Shown here in pieces: positions 40,476 through 49,954 of a stretch of DNA of 64,000 nt. A model generated the notes under the pieces. It was not told where the DNA came from and made no database searches. It worked only from the letters and a program-made list of their open reading frames with translations. The stretch's first letter is position 1. Each line of letters starts with the position of its first letter. The DNA is from Ascarosepion bandense (lineage: Eukaryota; Mollusca; Cephalopoda; Sepiida; Sepiidae), in contig JBBBDQ010000420.1 in assembly GCA_037127315.1 (NCBI GenBank), positions 2,627,501 through 2,691,500 of the forward strand, given 5' to 3'. Both the position numbers and the translations under genes were made by a program.

Positions 40476-40668
40476 TGTCATCCGCAGACAGATCTGTTTC
40501 GCTGTATCACAGCTCATCAGTATGATTAGACTCCGATTGCTCCCTAACCCAGGCTCGAAACCCGACCGAATTGGCGTCAGTCGGCGACTCTAACCCTGGG
40601 CCACGGGACGTTCGGTGGAAGAAGGCAGTTATTTTTAGCGCATATCATATTACGCAGCCAGAGTGCTC
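40476..40668 (-). mobile_element. tRNA-like/hammerhead element S2, copy B
   Basis: Read on the minus strand: GGAGCACTCTGGCTGCGTAA at the start, A-box-like TGGCCCAGGGT, B-box-like GGGTTTCGAGCC, AGCAATCGGAGTCTAATCAT and then the hammerhead, ending GCGGATGAC before (TA)n. Together with copy A it defines a unit of about 190-200 bp. Confidence 0.82.
40482..40525 (-). ncRNA. Type I hammerhead ribozyme motif, complete core
   Basis: Minus strand: CTGATGA (complement of 40514-40520), stem II GCTG-TGATA-CAGC, GAAA (complement of 40497-40500), stem III CAG-AT-CTG, TC, cleavage expected between 40487 and 40486, then TGCGG. The only weakness is one C-A mismatch and two wobbles in the 5-bp stem I. Confidence 0.8.
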
Positions 40669-40689
40669 CAATTCATTTTAATTTGTGTA

Positions 40690-41040
40690 TGAATATGTAT
40701 GTATATGTGGATATGAATATGTGCGTATATGTATACTTATATTTATGAATATATTTTAATTGTCCATTTCTCATTTTAGACCTATTATAATATTATCCCA
40801 ATTTTATTTTACTTCTATTAGTAGATTTTAAATCCTCTACAATAGTCTAACTATATTATTATTATCATTATTATTTTAAACTAAAATATTTTTTGTTTAA
40901 TTTTTAACAGAGACATAAAGTATATTGCCTCTATACTTTCCTTCTGTTTCCTTCCGTTTCCTGTTCCTCCCTTTTCGCCGTGTAAAGGACCTATTTTTGT
41001 CTTTTATACATTTTAATCTTCATTTTTAAACTTTTAAAAA
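40690..41040. other. No gene seen
   Basis: AT-rich lead-in to the hammerhead-like motif at 41057; probably part of the same unidentified element. Confidence 0.4.
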
Positions 41041-41056
41041 TGAAATAAATTTCCCA

Positions 41057-41096
41057 CATGACCCTGAAGAGGTTGGGATTGAAACCGGTCGGTCGT
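41057..41096 (+). ncRNA. Hammerhead-like motif with strong stem I
   Basis: CATGACC, CTGAAGA (41064-41070), GGTTGGGATT (weak stem II), GAAA (41081-41084), CCGG, TC (41089-41090), then GGTCGTT, which pairs with ATGACC over 6 bp with one wobble. Core bases satisfy CUGANGA/GAAA/UH. The tetranucleotide CCGG can form stem III only between two molecules. The element is unnamed; similar ends are known in Penelope-like retroelements. Confidence 0.6.
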
Positions 41097-41177
41097 TCTT
41101 CCTTATTTTTTTATTTTTTTATTGTTCATCTTGTTTTCTTCCACAATGCCTGTAAATATTAAAATTCATTTATTTCT

Positions 41178-41490
41178 GGCCTTCTTCAGGTGCTAGAAAT
41201 TTCGAACCATGATAGAAACCATTATAGAAACCATAGAAACCATTAATGGTTGTGCTACCTTGAGGTCTCGAGTCAATGTCCTTGTTGGCCTTCTTCAGAT
41301 TATTGTTCACGCCGGATAATGTGCTATCAGCCAGAAACTGTAACTAAGGTCCGCTTAGCAAAGTCGAAGTATCTGTAAACCATAGGTTGAACAAACAAGC
41401 GTCTGCACTAAGGGTTAGCTAGACGCCGTCGTAGACAGGCATCCTCGAATATGAGGGGTCAACCATACATACGTATAAACATCAAAGGGT
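41178..41490 (+). repeat. Dispersed repeat Q4, copy 1
   Basis: CTGGCCTTCTTCAGGTGCTA, then GCCAGAAACTGTAACTAAGG and CCAACC-like CAACCATACATACGT shared in order with 62440-62630. A degenerate triplication of AACCATAGAAACCATT occurs near 41213. Confidence 0.6.
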
Positions 41491-41655
41491 AATCTAAACT
41501 TATTTATAAGTGGAACTTTGTCTGTGTGTATGTCCGTTACCTATGGACTCCGAAACGGCTGAACCGATTTTCTTGAAAATTTACACAGTTGTACTATAAG
41601 CGTCTGCGAGTGTTCTTAGCTAGGTTTTGTATCGATGTACCCCCGATAAATATTA
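41491..41655 (+). mobile_element. Helitron 5' fragment
   Basis: Starts at A|TCTAAACTTATTTATAAG, with CCGTTACCTATGGACTCCG and the AGGTTTTGTATCGATGTACC region, then ends at GATAAATATT where another sequence begins. Confidence 0.82.
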
Positions 41656-41765
41656 AAATTCATTTATTTCTGGCCTTAATACGTTTTTGTAGTACTATTA
41701 ATGTTTTCATATATTAATGAAGAGTGTTAATACACCCATAATTAGGTGAGGTATTCTAGCTAATG

Positions 41766-41880
41766 AGATGTGCATTATGGTGCAGTGGATATCGGCCATG
41801 GACGAGAAATCGGAGAGCCAAGTTCGAATTCTAGCTGAATTCGTTGCATTCGCTTACGCGTAAAATACCCTTGGGAAATC
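41766..41880 (+). mobile_element. tRNA-derived SINE S1, 5' fragment
   Basis: A-box TGGTGCAGTGG and B-box AAGTTCGAATTCT intact; truncated after AATACCCTTGGGAAA. Confidence 0.9.
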
Positions 41881-41924
41881 TAGACACACTCAATGTTCTA
41901 TGTTTACTGTGTGTTAATATTTAT

Positions 41925-42127
41925 TCTTTGATAATGGCTCATGTGAGCCGATAGCGTAGACCCGATAAAAAAATCAACAATTACTATGATTTTGTGTTGT
42001 CTTTCAACGACATCACCATCAAGTATATCAGACAGTACGAACGGATCCTACACAAAATTAATAGACAAAACTTGTTTATATTATACAATGAAACCTGCAT
42101 TAATGTAAAAATGCTGCCAAAATACAC

Positions 42128-42177
<50 letters not shown>

Positions 42178-42180
42178 GTA
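41925..42180. mobile_element. PLE-type arm, diverged, plus (TA)n
   Basis: TTGATAATGGCTCATGTGAG and CCGATAGCG parallel the hammerhead-like TCTGAAGATGGCTCATGTGA of 42900. Downstream, RQYERILHKINRQNLF parallels RRLERLMIKHNRHSLS in the next element. (TA)n covers 42130-42174. Confidence 0.65.
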
Positions 42181-42197
42181 TATCGAGGCAGCAAGTA

Positions 42198-43090
42198 ATT
42201 TTCTAGACATATTCTATTAAATATAAGAGACAATGAATGTCTATTATGTTTAATCATGAGCCGTTCTAAACGTCGTATTTTTGCTTTAATTTCAGTTGAA
42301 AATAAAGACAAAAATTCTCCAACATTTGGATAATTATTTATTGGTTTTCTTCTAAGCTTTCGGCTCACATGAGCCATCTTCAGAGAGGTAGTTTAAACTG
42401 AAATATTATAAAATCCACCATCACCGACGATTTTATTTTGTGTTGACATAAAACTCCGCTTGGCAACGGCAATGGTTACCAAAAAGAATAAACGCAGTTC
42501 TTAAGTTTGCGATGCGGTTTTATGACGTCACACCGCGGGATAGCGCGAAATGACAACAAAACCATCTAGTCATTTTGGTCAACAATACGGTGATCCTTAC
42601 TCATACACACAGTAAGAGGAACCTGCAGATATTGGAGGCCATGTACATCAAATCAAAACAACCAACACTCAATAAAATCAACTTTAAAACAGGAAATAAC
42701 ATATTACATTGCATTTGACTAGATGGTTTTGTTGTCATTTCGCGCTATCCCGCGGTGTGACGTCATAAAACCGCATCGCAAACTTAAGAACTGCGTTTAT
42801 TCTTTTTGGTAACCATTGCCGTTGCCAAGCGGAGTTTTATGTCAACACAAAATAAAATCGTCGGTGATGGTGGATTTTATAATATTTCAGTTTAAACTAC
42901 CTCTCTGAAGATGGCTCATGTGAGCCGAAAGCTTAGAAGAAAACCAATAAATAATTATCCAAATGTTGGAGAATTTTTGTCTTTATTTTCAACTGAAATT
43001 AAAGCAAAAATACGACGTTTAGAACGGCTCATGATTAAACATAATAGACATTCATTGTCTCTTATATTTAATAGAATATATCTAGAAAAT
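42198..43090. mobile_element. Penelope-like element remnant with 375-bp inverted arms
   Basis: Arms 42198-42574 and 42716-43090 are nearly perfect inverted copies around a 141-bp centre. The centre (frame at 42612) encodes NLQILEAMYIKSKQPTLNKI, the C-terminal end of a PLE GIY-YIG ORF. Each arm carries a hammerhead-like CTGAAGATGGCTCATGTGAG + CCGAAAGCTTAG. Its ATG opens a frame (MAHVSRKLRRKPINNYPNVG, continuing RRLERLMIKHNRHSLSLIFN) on the plus strand at 42911 and on the minus strand at 42377. Inverted terminal units are characteristic of PLEs. Confidence 0.88.
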
Positions 43091-43110
43091 ATATATATAT
43101 ATATATATAT

Positions 43111-43169
43111 CCGCAAACAGATCTGTTTCGTTGTATCACAGCTCATCAGTACGGTTAGACTCGGATTGC

Positions 43170-43172
<3 letters not shown>
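43111..43172 (-). ncRNA. tRNA-like/hammerhead element S2, copy C (hammerhead end only)
   Basis: Minus strand: AGCAATCCGAGTCTAACCGT, CTGATGA, stem II GCTG/CAAC (one mismatch), GAAA, CAG-AT-CTG, TT, TGCGG. GTC has become GTT and stem II has a C-A pair, so it is weakened. The tRNA-like half is lost at a (TG)n run. It sits one short (TA)n away from the PLE arm end, mirror image of copy A. Confidence 0.75.

Positions 43173-43206
<34 letters not shown>
43173..43206. repeat. (TG)n microsatellite
   Basis: About 34 bases of TG. It is followed by TTTATTGTATCGTTTAATTC, the start of repeat Q2 (see 43990), cut by a SINE. Confidence 0.95.
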
Positions 43207-43210
<4 letters not shown>

Positions 43211-43249
43211 GTTTATTGTATCGTTTAATTCGCTTTTCTTTCTTGAATA

Positions 43250-43528
43250 GTCAGTTAAGTGTCATACGTAATACACGCATGGGCGATCATTTCTCTTTCG
43301 TGACTGACTAGGTAGAAGGTTTTCCTGCAGTAGTTTGGAATTTTTTTCTCCTGTTGACTGTTTGCCAACCAAGGCTATAGAACCCAATCTGTCCTGGAGA
43401 GAGAGGAGATGGATATCTATCTTCCCCAAGGGATTTGCGCGTAAGTGAATGCAACGAATTCAACTGAAATTTGAACCCGGTTCTCCGATTTCTCATTCTG
43501 AAGCGATATCCATTGCACCACAACGCAC
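43250..43528 (-). mobile_element. tRNA-derived SINE S1
   Basis: Inverted near-full copy from TCAGTTAAGTGTCATACGT to CCATTGCACCACAACGCACA. Inserted in or next to a Q2 fragment. Confidence 0.9.
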
Positions 43529-43529
43529 A

Positions 43530-43985
43530 GCCCAGTACATTGTGTCACTTATCAGATTCCATAATCTTTCTCTCGCTAATAGCTGTGGCCAGTTAAAACT
43601 TCCCTAAGACCCCCTCTTCTAAATCTCTTATTCAAGACTGATGACTTAAAGTTGATGTCTTTAAAAGATATTCTTTCTATTAATATTTCAGTGTCTATTT
43701 ATAATTCATTTTCTCTTACTAATTGTCAGAAATAATTATCTACTACATCAATGAAAAAGCATATCTCTGAAAAACTGTCACTTCGTGTGTCAATTTAATT
43801 CCGTCTCCCTTGATAACGGCTTTGATGGAACTTCTAACCAAGTGACGTTTCGATAGCTTTGTGCCTTCGTCCACAGGTTAAAATATTAATGTACGTAATG
43901 GGTTGGAAATTAATTCTGAGAAAAGCATTAATTAACCCTTACCAGTCTGTAATTACATCAATATACTGATATACTGATGTCGGTT
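43530..43985. other. No gene seen
   Basis: No recognisable feature. Confidence 0.45.
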
Positions 43986-43986
43986 T

Positions 43987-43989
<3 letters not shown>

Positions 43990-44075
<86 letters not shown>

Positions 44076-44335
44076 ATTGTATCGTTTAATTCGCTTTTCT
44101 CTCTTAAATAGTTGATTCTGGCTTGTTAATCGTCTGGAACATTCGTCTAAGTCTCCCTTGACACGCACATAAATATACGAACTCATGAATTCAATTGCAA
44201 GTGCTAACAAGCAGATGATACGTGTTTTAGGAGATCAAATATATGCAAAGAAAAAGATAATAATTCTCTGATGTTTTTGTTTGCAGTTGACATGATCACC
44301 GGCCCATATCTCCTCATCAGTTAACCTGTATGTTC
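43990..44335. repeat. (TA)n-(TG)n plus dispersed repeat Q2, copy 1
   Basis: TA 43990-44022 and TG 44022-44073, then TTGTATCGTTTAATTCGCTT, GCAAGTGCTAACAAGCAGAT, GCCCATATCTCCTCATCAGT. The same unit lies inverted at 56085-56400, also ending in (CA)n. The family is unknown. Confidence 0.8.
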
Positions 44336-44339
44336 ATTT

Positions 44340-45355
44340 TTATTACGAATATTTGATTATTATTATTATTGTTATTTTTATTGTTTTTATTTTTGTTGTT
44401 AGTGTTGAATGTCTTAAGCTTTAGTTTTTGTTCGCATCTGTTATTTTTATCATGTTACTGCAATTATTTTGCGACATTATAATTTTATATTATAATAATA
44501 ATTGTATTTGTTTTCTTTCTTGTTTTGTTCCCGCTTGTTTTCCTCAGATAACTTATGGAATTAATTCCCACGATTATCTTAGCCTGGGAGTAAATGATGC
44601 GAACGTAATCACTAGTGAGATAAATAGCACTTTATCACATCATTCACGAGCTGTGGACACGATATGAACTCATCAGCTAGACGAAGACAAATACGAAAAA
44701 CGTGAAAGAATAAAATATGAGAACGAGACATAACTTTCTACAAACATATTTATAAACTGGACATTCAGTTTTATTGTTCTTATTTAAAACATTTATTTCG
44801 TCGACCGCACGTATTCTGGTGTGCTTCAGATGCAGCGTGGTAAAAAAAAAATCTATTATCCCAGATTTGTTTTCTTTTTTCGTTAAAAGCAATCGTTTTA
44901 ACTTCACCTTTTATTGTTTCAACAGGACATCGTTTTTTTTTATGATTTCCTTCTTGACTGTCATTTTGTTCTTGCGATAATAGTATCATGGCTTTAATGA
45001 TTTTTATTTTAATTAACGTGTTTACATTAATTTGTGGCACAACCGTCTGTCCTACGTCTAGATAATCCGACCCATTCACTCTTAGAGTTTCTACAATCAC
45101 CACAAGCGCTTATCCTCCTTTATTTAATACAACATCTACTACGATTTCCAAATCTTTGCAGGGGTCTAAATAAAACACCAATGATGTTTAAAATTTATTC
45201 ATATGTGCAACTACTTTTTTGCTTTTTTATTTTATTACAGAAATTTGTAACAAAATTGCAAATAAAATGAAGTGTGCAGTGGGGGTTGAACTCGGTAATC
45301 AAAATGAAAGGAACAAAACTTTCAAACAAAAATAAAAACTCTGTTAATATGGCTG
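44340..45355. other. No gene seen
   Basis: AT-rich; several 70-105 codon frames on both strands (44428, 44780, 45034) have no motif and overlap one another, so none is called. Confidence 0.4.
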
Positions 45356-45359
45356 AAGA

Positions 45360-46490
45360 TGATAAATGTGCACAGTGACTAAAATAAAAATCTCCAAAGA
45401 CTGGCTGCTTATATGATATCAAAGACTAATTATAAGTAAGCATAACAACTACTAGTGCTGCTTACAGAGAGATGACTGGTAGGACTTAATATAGATTCTA
45501 ACAACACGAAATGAACAACTCGAGTTTGCCTTCCTCACATATCTTTGTTATAAGATCGCGAATATTATTATTATTTCTCATATCTGCTTTCCTTATAATT
45601 ATTCGAAATTTATGAAACGAAGATTTTAATTTTAATTCATACTTTCCAATCCAAATTTAAGGTCTTCCCACTCCTATTGGGGGAAACTCCCTTTGGTTAA
45701 CCTTCAACACTTCCTACCTCTAGACTTACGAAGCTGTGCAGGTTCCAGCTGCAAATGCACTAGTTATATTTGTTTTATTGTAGAAATCAGGTGAGCGCAT
45801 GTTTGACAAAATGATATCTGACATAAAAGTGTGTACGAAGCTGAATTTTGAAATTGAATTCCTCACTTCGGGAAAAATAGCACCCATTGACACGCCTCAG
45901 AGTTTGCTAGATGTTTCATGAACTAACCATGCATTTACAGGGATAAAAATGTACCTGTAAACATTAGAAGAAAAAAAAATAGAATTAAATACCCGTGAAA
46001 TAGTAATATTGAAAAAAAGTTTTTATAAACCGGTTTATCGATCTTCTCACGACGAATATCAGTCGAGGATGAGAAATGAGAACAGCGACTAAAATGAAAA
46101 CCTCCAAAAACCGGCTGTTATAATATATATATTCACATCAAATGCGAATTGTATTTAAGTTTAACAACCATTCCTTTTGCGAGGGAAGGCTAATTGAACT
46201 TAAAATAGGTTCCAACAATTCCTCAATACTGAAATGCATTTTGGTTATAAGACCGGGAACATTGATGGCTGTTGAATAAATGTTCAACAACAACAAAACT
46301 CGGTTTAATCGGTTTATCACTTCTCTCGCGTTGGATCTTAGTCGATAACAAGTAAGATGCACAGCGATTGAAATAAAATAAATTTTTTGACGAAATGTTA
46401 GATAATACATATAAAAACATCAATGGCTTGAGCTTAACATTTACTCCTTCTGCTTACAAGGAAATGGTTGGTAGGACTTAATATAGATTA
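45360..46490. repeat. Diverged local repeat Q7, three partial units
   Basis: The phrase ACAG.GACTAAAAT.AAAA and ATCTCCAAAGAC(or CTCCAAAAACC)GGCTG occurs at 45375 and 46082, and a related start at 46355. GGTAGGACTTAATATAGATT occurs at 45480 and 46470, and AACTTAAAATAGGTTCCAACA at 46198. Old, rearranged direct repeats; no coding frame. Confidence 0.5.
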
Positions 46491-46511
46491 TATCAATTTC
46501 AAATTAGCTGT

Positions 46512-46618
46512 GACGTGTCATTTCTCTGTCTCTTACACAAATATTTTTACGATAACTGCTATGAAGAACTTTTTCTCTGGTGCCCCGACGACCTGAATTT
46601 AAGCGTACTACTAGACCT
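46512..46618 (+). mobile_element. CR1/Jockey-type LINE, short internal fragment
   Basis: CTTACACAAATATTTTTACG to TGGTGCCCCGACGACCTGAA, corresponding to the FYKYFH...LVPP region. Cut by a SINE head. Confidence 0.8.
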
Positions 46619-46619
46619 G

Positions 46620-46658
46620 AATGTGCGTTGTGGTGCAGTGAATATCGGTTCGGAATGA
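46620..46658 (+). mobile_element. tRNA-derived SINE S1, 39-bp head fragment
   Basis: ATGTGCGTTGTGGTGCAGTG plus AATATCGG, ending after CGGAATGACA. Only the A-box end is present. Confidence 0.85.
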
Positions 46659-46689
46659 CATGTCATTCGTATAATATTTATGATAAATA

Positions 46690-47312
46690 TTTTGAGTATT
46701 GTAGGGGTGTAAGACAAAATGGTCTTTTCATCAGATCTATTCAACTTGTACAGCGAGACTATTCTGAGGACCCTAGATATTATGCCAGGATTTGCCATCC
46801 GAGGCCATAATTTGAACAACATAAGGCAGATAGCAGACACGGAAAGGAAACTACAAGACCTCCTACAGAAGGTAGCTGAAGAGAGTGACAAAAGAAGATT
46901 ACAAATAAACTGCAAGAAAACTGAATGCATGGTCATCAGCAAAAAGAGCAACCCAAAATACCAAATACAGGTAGGGGATACTAAAATCAAGCAGTTACAA
47001 AAATTTAAATATCTTGGAAGTGTTTTAACAGAAGATGGAAAGTGCGACACAGATCTGAAGGCGAATTGGCATGGCAAAGGACGCTTTCCAGAAATTGAGT
47101 AAAGTATTAAGAAACAGGAACATTTCGCTAGAAACAAAGAAAAGAGTACTGGATGGTTATGTGATGTCAGTTCTTCAATATGGTAGTGAATGCTGGATAA
47201 TCTCCTCAAAAATGAAGAGAAATGTGCTAAAAGCCACCATGGACAGAGAGACCTGGAAAGTCATGATCGCCTACGTCTTGAAAGGTAAGGTCACATAGAA
47301 GAAGAAGAATTC
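46690..47312 (+). pseudogene. RTE-type LINE reverse transcriptase lacking the YADD box
   Basis: 46719-47102 is open for 127 codons: SSDLFNLYSETILRTL, GFAIRGHNLNNIRQIADTER, LQDLLQKVAEES, CKKTECMVISKKSN, YLGSVLTEDGKCDTD. Between NNIR and IADTER the catalytic YADDTVL segment is missing in frame (near 46831). A frameshift follows; then MAKDAFQKLSKVLRNRNISL and YGSECWIISSKMKR (47071-47298) jump directly to ATMDRETWKVMIAYVLKG, another internal deletion. The end is GAAGAAGAA. Confidence 0.92.
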
Positions 47313-47319
47313 AAATCGC

Positions 47320-48685
47320 AAATTTTAGGTCTAAAAATGTTTTTTAAATTTCAAACTTTCCGCCATTTTTCATCGATTGTAAACAGTAGCCAATTCTCGG
47401 TTTTAAAATTTTTTTACAAAAATAAAATACATCTCGCTGACACATTATTTTATTCAAATTACCGAATTTAAACTTACCTGAAGTTCTTTTGAAACCAGAA
47501 TTATTTTCTTACTTCCTGAAATTTTTCAAAAGAAGAAATCTCAGTTACAGTAGTCTTGTTATCACAGCTGTCATCACCTTATCAGAGGCGTTATTGATGA
47601 TTTATAGTAGCTAGCCAAAAGTATGGAAGACGAATTTTGTAAAAAAAGGTTTATATCCGGATTTTTTTTTATGTAAGGGAGGTCAACCCTTAAGTCATGT
47701 GACCTTTTATTGATAAAGATCGCGTACGGCCACCTGTGCAAACAAAATACGGGTAATCAACATGCAGAAAATTAAAATGTTTTAATTATTTAACAAAAAA
47801 CGAGCACCCTTATTTATAGGAAGCTTTTAGATTTTTTGATTAGGAAACATTAATTCCAAAAAATCTGAGAGAGCTATGAAGAGGAAATCTTAAAAAGATT
47901 TTGTAACTTTTTAGAAATTACTTAATAAAAATAATAAAAATGAAAACATTTTTTGTAAAAATTCATTATTAATGGAATTTTATTTCCATTCAGACTATGA
48001 TATCATTTTAATTTATTTTTATAAAAGCAATTAAAACTTTATCCAAATAAAAAATGTCATAGTTTTATTGCACTTTTGTTCTCCCATTTCGGAGCAGATT
48101 TTCTAAAAATGAGCAGGTTTTGAAGAAAAATAGACAGTTGATTAGCATTCCCCAACGACTCCTGAATTTAAGTAAAATTATCTATATGTTGAGACCTAGT
48201 CGCATTTTTCGACATTTTTGGAAATTAATTGGTGAGGGGTAACATATGTAAAAAAATGTTTTTAACAATATTTTCTAAAAATAATTATTTCGAAACTGAT
48301 TTCAGGCAATTATAAATAAGTCCTGAAACGTTCATCAAAATCCGACCATTATTGTATTTTTGCAAGCATTTCAAATTAATGTGTCTTTCACAGTCAAAAA
48401 TGCCTTTGCGTAATATTACGTTTGAACGTAATAAACTTTGGTGTCAATTTATGCTTCGCACTGACGAGAGAAAAAACAAAATTTTCTACCACTAAATGAA
48501 CCTGTTAGAACCTGTTAGAAACAATTAAAATGTTGTAAAAATAATTAAAAAATACTTTCATATATCCTCTTCATGATAGCATAAAAATTTTACCGAGGAA
48601 ACTTTGTTTTTATTTAGTTTGAGGCTTTTCCCTTCAGACTATACTGTTTTTTAAGCAATTTTGTTGGATATGTCTAGATACAACT
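47320..48685. other. No gene seen (1.4 kb)
   Basis: AT-rich, no recognised repeats, no coding frame over 60 codons. One of the two longest unoccupied stretches. Confidence 0.5.
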
Positions 48686-48689
48686 TTTA

Positions 48690-48806
48690 CTAATTAGTCC
48701 CATAGAGGCGAGGAGAAGAGGTGGAGTCATACCTTTCCAAAGAACATTTGCGTCTAAGTGAATATAACGAACCCAACTGGAATTGGAACTCGGCCTTCCG
48801 ATTAAC
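48690..48806 (-). mobile_element. tRNA-derived SINE S1, 5' half fragment
   Basis: Inverted piece from TACCTTTCCAAAGAACATTT to GGAACTCGGCCTTCCGATTA, i.e. body plus B-box; the A-box end is missing. Confidence 0.8.
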
Positions 48807-48811
48807 AATTT

Positions 48812-49260
48812 CTTCTTCTTCTTCTTCTTCTTGTGTCGTGTCCCTTCAGAACGTAGGCGATCATGGACTTTCACTTGGCTCTGTCTCTTAGCTCTATCTC
48901 TTGTCGCTCTCAATATTTTTCTTTTCTCTTGGCATCTCTTCTATGCCCCGCTCCGCCATCCATTTGCTCAGACCTAACAAGTACGTCCCGCGCTGATTTC
49001 TCCTGTCTCTCCTTCTCTTCATCCGACCTGTGAGTATTAAATTCTCTAGGCCATCCTTCCTCATTACGTGTCTCAGGAACCTCATTTGTCTCTTCCTGAT
49101 GTTAATTATGAGTTTGCATCCTTTCCAACACCTCAACGTTGCACACCTGCTCCTTCCATGGTATTCTCAGCATCCTTTTGTAAATCAATATTTTTGCTGC
49201 CTCAAGCCATCCTTGATGAGATCGTCCAACATTCACTTCCATACAGAAGGACATATATGA
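48812..49260 (-). pseudogene. RTE-type LINE, 3' part
   Basis: Inverted. (CTT)n tail at 48811-48832, then minus-strand frames RDRAKRQSQVKVHDRLRSE, YLLGLSKWMAERGIE, INIRKRQMRFLRHVMRKDGL (48894-49136) and YKRMLRIPWKEQVCNVEVLE (49102-49250). Frames are broken by indels. It abuts a 5S-derived piece. Confidence 0.9.
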
Positions 49261-49284
49261 CATAGCAATGCAGATGGCATCTGT

Positions 49285-49350
49285 TATTTCCAAGCGGTCA
49301 CCCATCTAGGTACTGACCAGTATCGACGTTGCTTATCGTCGGTGATTGTA
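49285..49350 (-). repeat. 5S rRNA-derived sequence (partial)
   Basis: Minus strand reads GATAAGCAACGTCGATACTG, GTCAGTACCTAGATGGGTGA, CCGCTTGGAAATAACAGATG. It matches the 3' half of 5S rRNA and lies between an RTE and a LINE fragment. Confidence 0.75.
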
Positions 49351-49351
49351 A

Positions 49352-49800
49352 AGCTTCACGGCTTTCACGGCTTCTGCTCCGATGAACTTAGATCATTGGT
49401 GCCGCCTAGGTACGAATTTACACGAGATACTAGATTAGCAACTAGGTCCCACTCCTTTACAGTAAAACAGATAGGATGTAACCGTAATTTCTACTCCAAC
49501 AGCTTCTTTTCTAGCGCTTCCTGTCTGTGGAATTCCCTTCCACGTGTCTGCTTTCCTGACAGCTTCAATCTCCAGGAGTTTAAATGTAAGGTGAATAGAC
49601 ACCTCCTATCACACTACCTTGCACCTATTCTCCCAATATACTCACCATCTACCCAACCCTCATTCTCGGTATCCTTACCCGCCTATCCCCCTCCTTCTAA
49701 CATTTCCTATATCTAACCATCATTTCTCACCACTTCCCCTCTATGTAACCCCCTGCGCAATAGTGGCAGTGAAATGCCTTGCGTGGGGTGAAACGATTAT
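49352..49800 (+). mobile_element. CR1/Jockey-type LINE, 3' fragment with intact ORF end
   Basis: 49342-49716 is open: FHGFCSDELRSLVPPRYEF, NFYSNSFFSSASCLWNSLPR, CFPDSFNLQEFKCKVNRHLL ending in SHYL. The 3' UTR ends CTTGCGTGGGGTGAAACGAT and an A-run. Confidence 0.93.
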
Positions 49801-49954
49801 AAAAAAAAAAAAGGAATCGGTGTTTGAATGGGATGTGGTCGTAACTCTAAACCATTTTTTCTTATGGTGTCGATTAAATGCAGTAACGTTTATTGCCCGA
49901 CTGAAAATGCCAATTCTTACACAATTCTGGATAATTAACCAGAGTTAGCAAAAT

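Noticed and set aside
42911..43228. 105-codon frame as an intact gene
   Set aside because: It begins in the PLE arm and runs through (TA)n and (TG)n; only the first ~60 codons are element-derived.
44300..44330. CTGATGAGGAGATATGG (minus strand, repeat Q2) as a hammerhead
   Set aside because: No GAAA block at the right distance and no stem II; only the CTGATGA word is shared.
44428..45270. Multi-exon host gene in the 44-45 kb frames
   Set aside because: Frames overlap on both strands, none has a known domain, and I cannot support splice sites.
46559..47209. 216-codon open frame on the minus strand
   Set aside because: It is the antisense of the RTE reverse transcriptase at 46690-47312, whose sense strand has clear family motifs. 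No domain on the minus strand.
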